Of a DNA stretch of 38,658 nucleotides, positions 16,072 to 23,653 are shown piece after piece. The stretch spans positions 1-38,658 of the forward strand of contig JAPUJT010000083.1 of NCBI GenBank assembly GCA_027296055.1. Direction: 5' to 3'. Source of the stretch: Planctomycetota bacterium. GTDB taxonomy: Bacteria > Planctomycetota > JAPUJT01. A program made the translations under genes and the position numbers. The notes beneath the pieces were generated by a model. It saw only the letters and a program-made list of their open reading frames with translations, ran no database searches and was not told where the DNA came from. Each line of letters opens with the position of its first letter. Within the stretch, counting starts at the first letter, position 1.

Positions 16072-17097
16072 TTAGAACTCCTCCCACATGAAGATGGGAT
16101 CGAAGGGGAATCCAGCGGGAGGCTTGATCTCGGCATCGTCCATTTCCGACCCGGCGGCGCTCTCGATCGTCTCGCCGACCCCAGATATGTCAGTCTCGTC
16201 AGTCCGATCGGTCTCGATGGTCTCGTCAGTCGCGACGGTTTCGACCGTCGCGATGGGGACCACCGCAGGTTCGACGACCACGGGAGATGTCGCGGCGCGA
16301 ATCTCGTCGAGGAGGCCGCGGGTGGTCGAGGCGTTGTAGAAGATCCCTGCCCCCATGGCCAGGATGCCCAACCCGATGAAGGAGATCAAGAGGATAGCCG
16401 ACCAGCGAAACCGCTTGCTCCACTGCTGGAGCGCATCAGACTGACGGCGAGCGGCGGCCTCGAAACCATACCTGATCCCCTTTTCCACATCCGTCAGGCA
16501 GCCGAGCTGGGCCTCGCCGATGGAGGCGAGCTTGTTCACCGTCCCGTGCATCTCGGCCGTTTCTCGCTGAAAGACAACCATCCTCTGACCCTGCATGGCG
16601 ATCTCGCGCACGAGTCCGCGGGCCAGGTCTAGCTGGGCCTGTCGTACGGTCCCGCCGGACTCCAGGTTCCGGAGGATCTCGGGGATCGTCCGGAAATATT
16701 CGGCCACTTCCTGGCTAATCTCTCCATGACGGGTCACCTCGGTCTGGATCGCCTGGAGGATCTCCTCGCTCCTCTCGCCGTGTGAGGGCAGGGATCGCAG
16801 CGACTCGCCGAGCCGCTCCAGACGGGTCCAGACTTCTTGCCCGTGGTCGTTCTGGATTTCCAGCTTCGACTCGATCCCCTTGAGGAGACCGGCGAGATCC
16901 CGGATCCCGTCCTGGATGATGATGGCCGACGTCTCCCGTTCCGGAGATAGCTCGGCCAGCGTATTCACCCCGTTGCCGTTGGCCTTGGTGAGCCGTGTCC
17001 CGTTCTTGCCGTTGCCACTTGACGCCGTCACTCCGTTGCCGTTCTTCGAACCTCTGCCGAGTAGCCTGCGGATCCAGCTTCCACGTTCGCTAGCCAT
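16072..17097 (-). CDS. Coiled-coil membrane protein, hypothetical
   Basis: A 341-residue protein of no family I can name. The N-terminus is basic and rich in Asn-Gly pairs (KNGNG, SGNGKNG, KANGNG) over residues 18-45, followed by about 180 residues of charged helix with many Glu, Gln and Arg, reading like a coiled coil (RLERLGESLRSL, EILQAIQTEV, AEYFRTIPEILRNLESGG). One hydrophobic segment (AILLISFIGLGILAMGAGIF) lies at about residues 233-252. The C-terminal ~90 residues are acidic and Thr/Asp-rich (ETIETDRTDETDIS) and end in PIFMWEEF. The topology suggests a cytoplasmic coiled coil anchored in the membrane with an acidic extracytoplasmic tail, loosely like a chemoreceptor or scaffold without signalling motifs. 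It is likely cotranscribed with the small gene at 15640. Its leader contains the structured region 17190-17326. Confidence 0.75.
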   Translation of the reverse strand: MASERGSWIRRLLGRGSKNGNGVTASSGNGKNGTRLTKANGNGVNTLAELSPERETSAIIIQDGIRDLAGLLKGIESKLEIQNDHGQEVWTRLERLGESLRSLPSHGERSEEILQAIQTEVTRHGEISQEVAEYFRTIPEILRNLESGGTVRQAQLDLARGLVREIAMQGQRMVVFQRETAEMHGTVNKLASIGEAQLGCLTDVEKGIRYGFEAAARRQSDALQQWSKRFRWSAILLISFIGLGILAMGAGIFYNASTTRGLLDEIRAATSPVVVEPAVVPIATVETVATDETIETDRTDETDISGVGETIESAAGSEMDDAEIKPPAGFPFDPIFMWEEF

Positions 17098-17189
17098 GCG
17101 GCCCTCCTGAATCTTGGATGTATTGCCGGTGGGGACCCTCCCCCCCTGACCCCTATTTCGGCTCGTCGCGCCTATCTCTGTAGAGGGGC

Positions 17190-17283
17190 AAAAAAAAACC
17201 GTTCACGGCGGATCAACGACCCCGGGCAAGATGGAGAGGGAACAATCGGGGATTTGAACAACCACAGGACTTCGTGAACGGTT
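17190..17283 (-). ncRNA. Candidate structured RNA or second terminator in the leader of the coiled-coil gene
   Basis: Two arms, CGTGAACGGTT (17273-17283) and AACCGTTCACG (17197-17207), are perfect 11-bp complements separated by 65 bases. On the minus strand the second arm is followed directly by a run of T (17198-17190). Inside the loop, CCCCG can pair with CGGGG. So a transcript reading minus would fold into a long closed stem ending in a T-tract. The region begins right after the T-tract of the cytochrome terminator. It could be a read-through back-up terminator, a small RNA, or a leader element for the gene at 17097. No known RNA family is recognised. Confidence 0.4.
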
Positions 17284-17285
17284 AC

Positions 17286-17326
17286 AAAAAAAAGAAGGTC
17301 CGGAGCCGGAAAGCCGGCCCCGGACC
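17286..17326 (-). terminator. Intrinsic terminator after the c-type cytochrome gene
   Basis: On the minus strand GGTCCGG...CCGGACC forms a 7-bp stem, extended after one mismatch by a further GC-rich 5 bp around an A/T-rich loop, and is followed immediately by TTCTTTTTTTT. It lies 18 bases past the stop at 17344. This is a textbook rho-independent terminator. Confidence 0.88.
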
Positions 17327-17343
17327 TGAATACCTGCTCTGGG

Positions 17344-17796
17344 CTACTTGTCGAGATCTTCCTCCTCGGGGCGATACTTGTTGTGGCACGTCCCGCAGAC
17401 CTTGGAGGCGGTCCGCATGGACTTCCGAGCAGCCTTGAAGTCCTTGTCCTTGGCCTCGTCGGCGGCCTTCGTGATCGCCACTTTGAGCTTCTTTTGGAGC
17501 TCCCGGTATTCCTTTGTCTGCTCGTCGCCCTTGACCCCCCCGGGAGGCTCGAACCCGATGGCCTTGTCGATGTACTTCAGCATCTTCCTCGCGTCCTTCT
17601 CCATGTTGTCGTAACTCTTCTTGCGGATCGCGGTCCCGATGCTCTCGGACTGCTTCCCGATCCCTTCCATCGCCTCATGAAGCGTCTTGACCTTTTCGGG
17701 CTCCTTTATTTTTTCTTCCTTCTTCTTGTCCTCCTGCGCCCAGGCAACGACCGCCAGGGTCAGAACCACGGATAGCAGAACCGAGATTCTTCTCAT
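17344..17796 (-). CDS. Exported cytochrome c'/c556-like protein
   Basis: A 150-residue protein with a Sec signal peptide (MRRISVLLSVVLTLAVVAWA, cleavage after residue 20). The mature part is very rich in Lys and Glu and predicted to be all-helical. A single haem site CGTCH (C134-H138) lies close to the C-terminus, as in the cytochrome c'/c556 four-helix bundle family. HEAMEGIG with M43 could provide the distal ligand, as in c556-type low-spin proteins. A periplasmic electron-transfer or gas-binding role is possible but not shown. It is 26 bases downstream of the HEAT/VWA gene and probably in the same transcript, which ends at the terminator at 17286-17326. The ribosome site is AAGAGG. Length and single haem match the family. 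Confidence 0.85.
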   Translation of the reverse strand: MRRISVLLSVVLTLAVVAWAQEDKKKEEKIKEPEKVKTLHEAMEGIGKQSESIGTAIRKKSYDNMEKDARKMLKYIDKAIGFEPPGGVKGDEQTKEYRELQKKLKVAITKAADEAKDKDFKAARKSMRTASKVCGTCHNKYRPEEEDLDK

Positions 17797-17822
17797 TTCC
17801 AGAATCCTCTTCTCGAAGTTGG

Positions 17823-19178
17823 CTATCGGATGTCCCGGTAGGAACCGCCCGTCATCTCGGAAAGTTTTCGCATGAACTCCCGGTTGGCTCCCCGGAAGCC
17901 CAGTGTGTGGATGCGCACACGGCGAAAGATGTCCAGCTCGGGGATCATCTCGTAGATGTTCTCGATGATGGCCTCCGTGTCTCCTGGCTCCTCCCCCCCC
18001 TCATGGGTCGGGGTCCCATCGGAGAGGAGATAGAAACAGTAGGCGTCTCCGTTCGACTGGTACGCCTCTTCGAGGGCAACATCCGTCCAGGTGGTTCCAT
18101 CCGCCTTGAATCGTCCGACGAATTTGATCGCTTTCTCCTTCGAGTCCTTCGTGGCCTTCCGGAGCCCCCTTCTGCTCCAGTGGATCGCCTCGTCCGAATA
18201 GGCAATGATGTTGAACTCCACCGCCGAGTCCAGCAGGCGGATGGTGCGCTTCAGCTCCTTCTGCGCCCGAAGGATCCGCCGGCGATCCTCTCCCGGCTCC
18301 GGGGCGGGTTGCCCCCTGGTCCCGGTTCGCTGATCCTCCGCGGGCGGAGGGTCCTTCCTCTGCATGCTTCCCGAGACGTCGATGATGAAGACAATCTTCT
18401 GACAGGTGATCTTCAGGCCGAAGAAGGTCGCCTCCCGGGCATGCTTACCCTTCTCCACTCGACCTATCGGCTCCCCCTCTACCGGATCCGGCGGTGCGAC
18501 AGGCTTGGGCTCCTTCTTGACCCCGTCGCCGTGGGCGATCCACCAGGTCTCGAAGTCCACGCCGAGATCCAGATCCTGGCCGGTGAGCTTCTCGAGACTG
18601 GCCTGGCACTGCTGCCAGACGACCCCCATTTTCTTGTCCAGCGCGACCATGAGCCGGATCAAAGGCTCGATCGCCCTCCGATCGCCCCGGTTCCCGAGCA
18701 GCTGAGCCGCAGTCGCCTGAAATGTCCCTTCCTTCTCGTCGAGGGCCGATAGGAGGATCGGGTACGCCCTCTCATCCTTCGAGGATCCCACGATTTCGAG
18801 CAGGATCACGCGTAGCTTCCAGTTCATTGACCCGCGCACCTCGCGGAACACCCACTCCTGGACGTCGGGAGAGTTCATCTCCTCGATAGTTCGCACGGCC
18901 GCTTCCGAAAGCTTGCCGTCGTACTTCATCTTTTCGACGATCCGTAGGGCTAGCTCCGCCGCCTCCTTCGTCTCGATGTCACCGGTTTGAATGATGACGA
19001 CCTTGGCCGCGTCCACGTCCTGCCGCTGGACGGCTCTGGCAGCCCTCTCCTTCAGGATCTCGATGGTGATCGGCTCCTCGACTTCCTGTCCCCGAGCGGA
19101 AGCCGAAACGAGGAGACCCATGAGGAGACCCATGATGAGACATGGTGCGGTGAGAAGTAGCGAGCGAGGCGAGGTCAT
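17823..19178 (-). CDS. Exported HEAT-repeat/von Willebrand factor A domain protein
   Basis: A 451-residue protein from ATG 19178. A longer upstream reading is rejected because it would run through the divergent promoter and into the aminotransferase gene. The signal peptide (LLLTAPCLIMGLLMGLLVSASARG) is followed by a helical region with HEAT-like repeats (AYPILLSALDEKEGTFQATAAQLLGNRGDRRAIEPLI, given here only as the repeat region at about residues 110-170). It ends with a VWA domain from about residue 260. The MIDAS metal site is visible: DVSGSM with D267, a Thr in GTTWTD and DGTPTHEGG. A Pro/Glu-rich insertion follows the MIDAS loop. A planctomycete-style exported VWA protein of unknown ligand. 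It is cotranscribed with the c-type cytochrome, and its promoter overlaps that of the aminotransferase. Confidence 0.86.
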   Translation of the reverse strand: MTSPRSLLLTAPCLIMGLLMGLLVSASARGQEVEEPITIEILKERAARAVQRQDVDAAKVVIIQTGDIETKEAAELALRIVEKMKYDGKLSEAAVRTIEEMNSPDVQEWVFREVRGSMNWKLRVILLEIVGSSKDERAYPILLSALDEKEGTFQATAAQLLGNRGDRRAIEPLIRLMVALDKKMGVVWQQCQASLEKLTGQDLDLGVDFETWWIAHGDGVKKEPKPVAPPDPVEGEPIGRVEKGKHAREATFFGLKITCQKIVFIIDVSGSMQRKDPPPAEDQRTGTRGQPAPEPGEDRRRILRAQKELKRTIRLLDSAVEFNIIAYSDEAIHWSRRGLRKATKDSKEKAIKFVGRFKADGTTWTDVALEEAYQSNGDAYCFYLLSDGTPTHEGGEEPGDTEAIIENIYEMIPELDIFRRVRIHTLGFRGANREFMRKLSEMTGGSYRDIR

Positions 19179-19212
19179 GGGAACAACTTGCCCCCGTGAG
19201 AGGGGAAATCCC

Positions 19213-19241
19213 TTTACTACACGGTCCACGATGCCTAAATT
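19213..19241 (+). promoter_or_regulatory. Possible promoter of the aminotransferase gene
   Basis: TTTACT (19213-19218), 17 bases, TAAATT (19236-19241); each hexamer matches four of six consensus bases. It overlaps the -10 of the opposite promoter by three bases, so the two genes would compete for RNA polymerase. Confidence 0.45.
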
Positions 19242-19267
19242 ATATCGGGAGTACTCGATCGCTCCAA
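19239..19267 (-). promoter_or_regulatory. Promoter of the HEAT/VWA-cytochrome operon
   Basis: Perfect -10 TATAAT (19244-19239), 17-base spacer, -35 TTGGAG (19267-19262, three of six consensus bases). Predicted start near 19232, about 54 bases before the ATG at 19178. Confidence 0.6.
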
Positions 19268-19292
19268 ACTCATTTTCTAGCGGGGACTTGCG

Positions 19293-20474
19293 GTGACGAT
19301 TTCGGCGCGCGTCAAGCAGCAGATGGAATCGGCTTCCTGGATTCGAAAAATGTTCGAAGAAGGGGAAGAGCTGAAGAGAAAGGTCGGAGCGGCTGCCGTC
19401 TTCGACTTCTCCCTGGGAAATCCGATCGCCGAGCCCCCCGCCAAATTCCATGAAGTGATGGCGAAGCTGTTGCAGGAGGCGCCATCGGGAAGTCACCGGT
19501 ACATGCCGAACGCGGGGTTTCCCGAGGTGCGAGCGGCGATCGCCGCATGGCTCAGCGAACGATCCCAGCGCCCCTTCCTTCCGGAGCGGATTGTCATGGC
19601 CTGCGGAGCAGGCGGAGGTCTCAATATCACGCTGAAGGCGCTTCTCGACCCGGGAGATGAGGTCGTGATCTTCGCCCCGTATTTCGTCGAGTATCTGTTC
19701 TACGTGGACAACCACGGAGGCAAGGTCCGTGTAGCCGAGACGACTGATCGCTTCGATCTGGATGTGAACGATCTGGAGAAGGTTCTCTCCCCCCGGACCA
19801 AGGCCGTGATCATCAACTCACCGAATAACCCCACGGGACGGCTCTATCCGGCCGAGGCCCTGGCAAGGCTGGGGGAATCGCTCCGCCGGGCCAGCGAGAA
19901 GGGGAAGGAGCCCATCTACCTGATCTCGGATGAGCCGTACCGGCAGATCCTGTTCGACGGCCTGGTCGCTCCGGATGTATTCGATGCCTATTCGCATACC
20001 ATCCTCGTCACGTCCCATTCCAAGGACCTCTCGATTCCCGGAGAGAGGATTGGCTTCGTCGCGGTAGGCCCGGATTGCGCAGACGCCGCTGAGCTGGCGG
20101 GAGCGATGACGTTCGCCAACCGGATATTGGGCTTCGTGAACGCCCCGGCTCTGATGCAGCGGGCATCAGCGCGCCTGCAGGGGGTCACCGTCGACCCGGG
20201 GGTGTACCAGCGGAAGCGCGATCTCATCGCTCCGGCGCTGAAAGAGATGGGCTATGAGGTGGCGCAGCCCGAAGGGGCGTTCTACGTCTTCCCTAAATCT
20301 CCCATCGATGACGATGTACGCTTCACCCACCTTCTCCTGGAGGAGAATATCCTCGTCGTCCCCGGAGCCGGCTTCGGCCGGCCGGGTCATTTCCGGATCT
20401 CCTTCTGTGTGCCCGACGAGGTGATCACCTCGTCGCTCCCTGGCTTCCTGAAGGCCCTCGAATCGACCCGGTAG
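19293..20474 (+). CDS. Class I/II pyridoxal-phosphate aminotransferase
   Basis: A 393-residue fold-type I PLP enzyme from GTG 19293. Signatures: DFSLGNPIAEPP at the N-terminus, GSHRYMPNAGFPEVRAAIA, the NSPNNPTGR substrate-clamp motif, LISDEPYRQI with the PLP-pyridine aspartate, SHSKDLSIPGERIG with the Schiff-base lysine K244, and FRISFCVPDE with the carboxylate-binding arginine. The overall pattern is that of aspartate aminotransferase subgroup Igamma, which includes aspartate, aromatic and LL-DAP-related enzymes. Substrate specificity cannot be fixed from sequence. It is divergent from the VWA gene and convergent with panD, with 22 bases between the two stops. Asp is the substrate of panD, but this adjacency on opposite strands is not evidence of a shared pathway. 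Confidence 0.9.
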   Translation: MTISARVKQQMESASWIRKMFEEGEELKRKVGAAAVFDFSLGNPIAEPPAKFHEVMAKLLQEAPSGSHRYMPNAGFPEVRAAIAAWLSERSQRPFLPERIVMACGAGGGLNITLKALLDPGDEVVIFAPYFVEYLFYVDNHGGKVRVAETTDRFDLDVNDLEKVLSPRTKAVIINSPNNPTGRLYPAEALARLGESLRRASEKGKEPIYLISDEPYRQILFDGLVAPDVFDAYSHTILVTSHSKDLSIPGERIGFVAVGPDCADAAELAGAMTFANRILGFVNAPALMQRASARLQGVTVDPGVYQRKRDLIAPALKEMGYEVAQPEGAFYVFPKSPIDDDVRFTHLLLEENILVVPGAGFGRPGHFRISFCVPDEVITSSLPGFLKALESTR

Positions 20475-20496
20475 GGAATGCTGGACCAGCGGGTGG

Positions 20497-20832
20497 TTAT
20501 AGATCGGCGGAGCGGATGACCGTGGGGCTGAAATCGCGGGCGGCTTCTTCGGGCATCTGGGTAAAAGCGAGCACGATCAGCAGGTCTCCCACGGTGCCGA
20601 GGCGGGCGGCCCCCCCGTTCAGGCCTACTTCGCGCTGGCCGGCCGGGCCTCGGATCACGTAGGTCTCGAATCTCTCACCGTTCGTGATATTCGCCACGAT
20701 CACCTTTTCATTCGGAACGAAACCTGCCCGGTCGAACAGGTCGGCATCGAGGGTCAGGCTCCCCTCGTAGCTCAGTTCGGCCCGGGTGACCTGGGCCCCG
20801 TGGATCTTCGTTCTCAGGACGGTGACCTGCAT
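20497..20832 (-). CDS. panD: Aspartate 1-decarboxylase (pyruvoyl enzyme)
   Basis: A 111-residue proenzyme that matches PanD closely. Self-cleavage occurs at Gly24-Ser25 in SYEGSLTLD, turning Ser25 into the pyruvoyl cofactor. The catalytic and substrate residues known from E. coli fall at the same numbers: K9, R54, Y58 and N72 (in GLNGGAARL). It decarboxylates L-aspartate to beta-alanine for pantothenate and CoA synthesis. The start ATG 20832 is conserved (MQVTVLRTKIH). The length is slightly short compared with the usual ~126 residues because the C-terminal tail is reduced. It is divergent from pepA, with about 100 bases between them. No other pan gene is visible in the window. Confidence 0.95.
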   Translation of the reverse strand: MQVTVLRTKIHGAQVTRAELSYEGSLTLDADLFDRAGFVPNEKVIVANITNGERFETYVIRGPAGQREVGLNGGAARLGTVGDLLIVLAFTQMPEEAARDFSPTVIRSADL

Positions 20833-20875
20833 GACCCCATCATCCTATGGAGGCGCCCTCACTACCGCAACGGAT

Positions 20876-20903
20876 TTCGATCTTAACAATTCACTCTTAA
20901 CAA
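20876..20903 (+). repeat. Tandem 14-bp direct repeat in the panD/pepA intergenic region
   Basis: TTCGATCTTAACAA (20876-20889) is followed without a gap by TTCACTCTTAACAA (20890-20903); 12 of 14 positions are identical. The -35 hexamer of the pepA promoter (TTAACA) lies inside the second copy, and the first copy contains the same hexamer. It could be a regulator site or a chance duplication. Confidence 0.6.
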
Positions 20904-20925
20904 GGGCCCCCCCTCTCGGTAGAAT
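20897..20925 (+). promoter_or_regulatory. Promoter of pepA, placing the start site at the initiation codon
   Basis: TTAACA (20897-20902), 17 bases, TAGAAT (20920-20925). The -10 ends eight bases before the pepA ATG at 20934, so the transcript should start within about two bases of the ATG. No Shine-Dalgarno sequence is present, in keeping with a leaderless mRNA. Confidence 0.6.
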
Positions 20926-20933
20926 CCTCGCCT

Positions 20934-22424
20934 ATGAAAGTCACGATAAAGTCGGACAGTCCATTCCGCATACGCACCGATCTGCTCGCCGGGTTCGTAT
21001 TCGAGGGGGACAGGTCCATTTCATCGGACAGCCACCCTCCCCCGGAGGCCGTGAAGAAGGCGCTGCGAGGGCCGCTCCGCGATTTCAGAGGGCGCCCGGG
21101 CGAAACGATGATCGCCTACGGCGCGGACGGATCGAGGCCGCAACGAATACTCCTCGTAGGCTTGGGAAAGAAGAAGGGCTTTCGCCCGAAAGATTTCCGC
21201 GCTGCGGCGGGAACCCTCGTCCGCAAGGCGAGGGATCTCTCGGCGCGAACCGTCGGAGCCATATGCCCCACGGCGCGCGACACGGAAGCTCTGGCCCGCG
21301 CTTTCGCCGAGGGGATGCATCTCGGCTCCTACCGATTCGACCCGTACAAGACCGGCGCCAACGGGAAGAAGCCCGTCGCCCCCCGAACCGCGACCCTCTT
21401 CCTTCCCGGGCGCAAAGGAGCCCGGCAGGCCGCCTCGGCGGCTCGCCTCGGAGAGGTCGTGGCGACGAGCGCTAATCTCGCTCGCGATCTCGGCAATACC
21501 CCATCCAATGACGCCACTCCGACGTATCTCGCGCGCACAGCTCAGGGGATCGCTCGAAAACGAAAACTCTCCTGCCGCGTAATGAACGAAGCGGAGATGA
21601 AACGGCTTCGCATGGGAGCCCTCCTGGGTGTCGCCCGTGGAAGCAGGGAGAAGCCGCGTTTCATCATCCTCGAGCACCGGGGGAAGAGAGCGGCGGCGGA
21701 GACGATCGTCCTCGTCGGGAAGGGGATCACGTTCGATTCCGGCGGGATCTCTCTCAAGCCCCCCCTGAAGATGGAAGACATGAAGTTCGACATGTGCGGA
21801 GGGGCCGCCGTTCTGGCAATCCTCGATGCCGTCGGTCAGCTCGGCCTGAAGAACCATATCGTGGGGCTTGTCCCCTGCACGGAGAACCTTCCCGGCGGAT
21901 CCGCCCAGAAACCCGGGGATGTCGTGCGCACCCTGTCGGGCAAGACGATCGAGGTGATCAATACGGACGCGGAGGGGCGGCTGATCCTCGCGGATGCCCT
22001 GGCGTACGCCAAGCGCTACCGGCCGGCGGCCGTCATCGATCTCGCCACCCTCACGGGGGCCTGCATCATCGCTCTCGGACATCATGCAGGCGCCTTGATG
22101 GGAACGGACGATAGTCTCAATCGCGCTCTCCTGGGTGCCGGCGAGCGGACCGGGGAGCGGATCTGGCAGTTGCCGATATGGCCGGAATACAAGAAGCAGA
22201 TCGAGAGCGTGGTGGCTGACGTGAAGAACACCGGGGGTCGCCCGGCGGGGTCCATCACCGCTGCTCTGTTCCTCAAGGAGTTCATCGGCGACTACCCCTG
22301 GGCCCATCTCGACATTGCCGGAGTCGCCTGGACGGAGATGACCAGTCCGATTCAGGACAAGGGGGCCACCGGCTTCGGCGTGAGGCTCGTGGTCGATTAC
22401 CTCCTGGACCGCGAGGCGAAGTAG
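20934..22424 (+). CDS. pepA: Leucyl aminopeptidase (M17 family)
   Basis: A 496-residue M17 metallopeptidase. The N-terminal ~165 residues form the variable domain. The catalytic C-terminal domain has VLVGKGITFDSGGISLKP (first lysine and metal aspartate), MKFDMCGGAAVL, the NTDAEGRLILADAL signature with metal ligands Asp and Glu plus the catalytic Arg, and DLATLTGACIIALG. Family members are cytosolic hexamers that use two metal ions to remove N-terminal residues; in gammaproteobacteria PepA also binds DNA at Xer sites. The ATG 20934 is supported by the promoter directly before it and by the absence of any ribosome site, suggesting leaderless translation. nth follows 17 bases downstream and is probably cotranscribed. 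Confidence 0.96.
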   Translation: MKVTIKSDSPFRIRTDLLAGFVFEGDRSISSDSHPPPEAVKKALRGPLRDFRGRPGETMIAYGADGSRPQRILLVGLGKKKGFRPKDFRAAAGTLVRKARDLSARTVGAICPTARDTEALARAFAEGMHLGSYRFDPYKTGANGKKPVAPRTATLFLPGRKGARQAASAARLGEVVATSANLARDLGNTPSNDATPTYLARTAQGIARKRKLSCRVMNEAEMKRLRMGALLGVARGSREKPRFIILEHRGKRAAAETIVLVGKGITFDSGGISLKPPLKMEDMKFDMCGGAAVLAILDAVGQLGLKNHIVGLVPCTENLPGGSAQKPGDVVRTLSGKTIEVINTDAEGRLILADALAYAKRYRPAAVIDLATLTGACIIALGHHAGALMGTDDSLNRALLGAGERTGERIWQLPIWPEYKKQIESVVADVKNTGGRPAGSITAALFLKEFIGDYPWAHLDIAGVAWTEMTSPIQDKGATGFGVRLVVDYLLDREAK

Positions 22425-22441
22425 AACCTCTCGACAAGAGC

Positions 22442-23110
22442 TTGGCCAAACTCCCTCAAAGAGAGCGCGCGTCCGAGATCTGGCGACGCCTCGAGCAAGC
22501 CCACCCGGACGCCCACTGCGCCCTGGATCACCGAACTGCACTCGAGCTCCTCGTGGCCACGATCCTCTCCGCGCAGTGCACCGATGCTCGGGTAAACCAG
22601 GTGACGCCGGCCCTTTTCCGCCGCTACCGGTCCGCACGCGCCTTCGCGGGCGCGGACGCCTCGGAGCTCGAAGACGCCATCCGATCTACCGGTTTCTACC
22701 GGAACAAGGCGAAGTCGATCCGAGGGGCTTGCGATCGTCTCGTCACGGAATTCGGCGGGAAGGTCCCCCGAACGATGGAGGAGCTCCTCACCCTACCGGG
22801 TGTTGCCCGCAAGACCGCCAACGTGGTTCTGGGGGTCGCCTACGGGATCCCGTCCGGAATCGTCGTCGACACTCACTGCAAGCGAGTGGCCTATCGTCTC
22901 GGACTCACGCGGCAGACGGATCCGGTCAAGGTGGAGCAAAACCTGCTCCGCCTCGTCCCCGAGGATCTCTGGATCGACATCTCCCATCAGATCATCTTTC
23001 ACGGCCGCCGGATCTGCCAGGCCCGAAAGCCATCCTGTTCCGCATGCCCCCTGCTGGAGCTGTGCCCACAGAGAGGTCTCGACTCGAAACAGAAAGGAGC
23101 GGGGATTTAG
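22442..23110 (+). CDS. nth: Endonuclease III
   Basis: A 222-residue HhH-GPD DNA glycosylase/AP lyase. LPGVARKTANVVLG carries the helix-hairpin-helix and the catalytic lysine K124; VDTHCKRVAYRLG carries the catalytic aspartate D143. The C-terminal 4Fe-4S cluster is complete with spacing C-x6-C-x2-C-x5-C (ICQARKPSCSACPLLELC). It removes oxidised pyrimidines and nicks the abasic site in base-excision repair. The start is a TTG at 22442, 17 bases after pepA; residues upstream of ASEIWRRLEQ are not strongly conserved, so a slightly later start is possible. It is convergent with the pilin-like gene at 23145, and the 34 bases between hold no obvious terminator. Confidence 0.96.
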   Translation: MAKLPQRERASEIWRRLEQAHPDAHCALDHRTALELLVATILSAQCTDARVNQVTPALFRRYRSARAFAGADASELEDAIRSTGFYRNKAKSIRGACDRLVTEFGGKVPRTMEELLTLPGVARKTANVVLGVAYGIPSGIVVDTHCKRVAYRLGLTRQTDPVKVEQNLLRLVPEDLWIDISHQIIFHGRRICQARKPSCSACPLLELCPQRGLDSKQKGAGI

Positions 23111-23144
23111 GAGAAGAACAATCAGGGGGTTCCGAAGAAGCGCA

Positions 23145-23588
23145 CTAATTGCCGATCGGGGCGGAGAACGCGTCCGGGGTCCCGGAGAGGGCGAACCTGA
23201 CGACGCCGGTCGTGTCGATATAGAAGGACCGATGGCCGACGTTTTCGTTCACCGGAGTTCCCGTGGCCTGCCATTCATACGTGGAGCCGGAGAGACTGAA
23301 CAGGTAGCCACTCTTCTTCCCTCTCCCGATGACGTTGTCAATGAGGCCGACGCTCGACAACTCAGCGATCGAATCCGCATAGTCGAGGAACGTATCCAGA
23401 TCGTCATCTCCTTCGCGGAACTGCACCTGGGCCGTCATGATGACCCTGAGGGTGGCGATGGCGGACGTCTCGTTCGCACTCGTCTTCGATTCGGTCAGCT
23501 TCGGGACCAGTATGGAAGCGATGATCGCGATCAACATCACGACGATCATCATCTCGAGCAGGGTGATGCCTCTTACTGAATTCGGCAT
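23145..23588 (-). CDS. Type IV pilin-like protein with prepilin N-terminus
   Basis: A 147-residue protein from ATG 23588. The leader MPNSVRG is followed by the prepilin peptidase site G|ITLLEMM, with Glu at +5, and a hydrophobic helix (IVVMLIAIIASILVPKL). The rest is the soluble head: SAIATLRVIMTAQVQFREGD, a D-rich turn, a GLID motif, GKKSGYLFSLSGS and FYIDTTGVVRFA. This GxKSGYxF arrangement is one I associate with pilin-like proteins of Planctomycetota and relatives, where they may form pseudopilus-like structures. It has no ribosome site close to the ATG, and an earlier start (TTG 23657) with a longer leader is possible. It is downstream of the BON-like gene and far from the T2SS operon. 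No gsp gene is adjacent. Function unknown. Confidence 0.83.
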   Translation of the reverse strand: MPNSVRGITLLEMMIVVMLIAIIASILVPKLTESKTSANETSAIATLRVIMTAQVQFREGDDDLDTFLDYADSIAELSSVGLIDNVIGRGKKSGYLFSLSGSTYEWQATGTPVNENVGHRSFYIDTTGVVRFALSGTPDAFSAPIGN

Positions 23589-23653
23589 GGCGTGATAGGG
23601 TGAGATCCGTGACGGGGTCCGATCAGAGGTGACTCCTTGGCTGCCCGACGGGC

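Noticed and set aside
17230..17265. A GTTCAAATCCC stretch (minus strand) resembling a tRNA T-loop
   Set aside because: The flanking bases do not form a T-stem, and no D-arm, anticodon arm or acceptor stem can be found.
19179..19715. N-terminal extension of the VWA protein to 630 residues
   Set aside because: The extension would run through the divergent promoters and into the opposite aminotransferase gene. A good signal peptide begins at ATG 19178.
21021..22637. Minus-strand open frame of about 540 codons opposite pepA and nth
   Set aside because: It lies opposite two well-supported genes and its sequence shows no recognisable domain.
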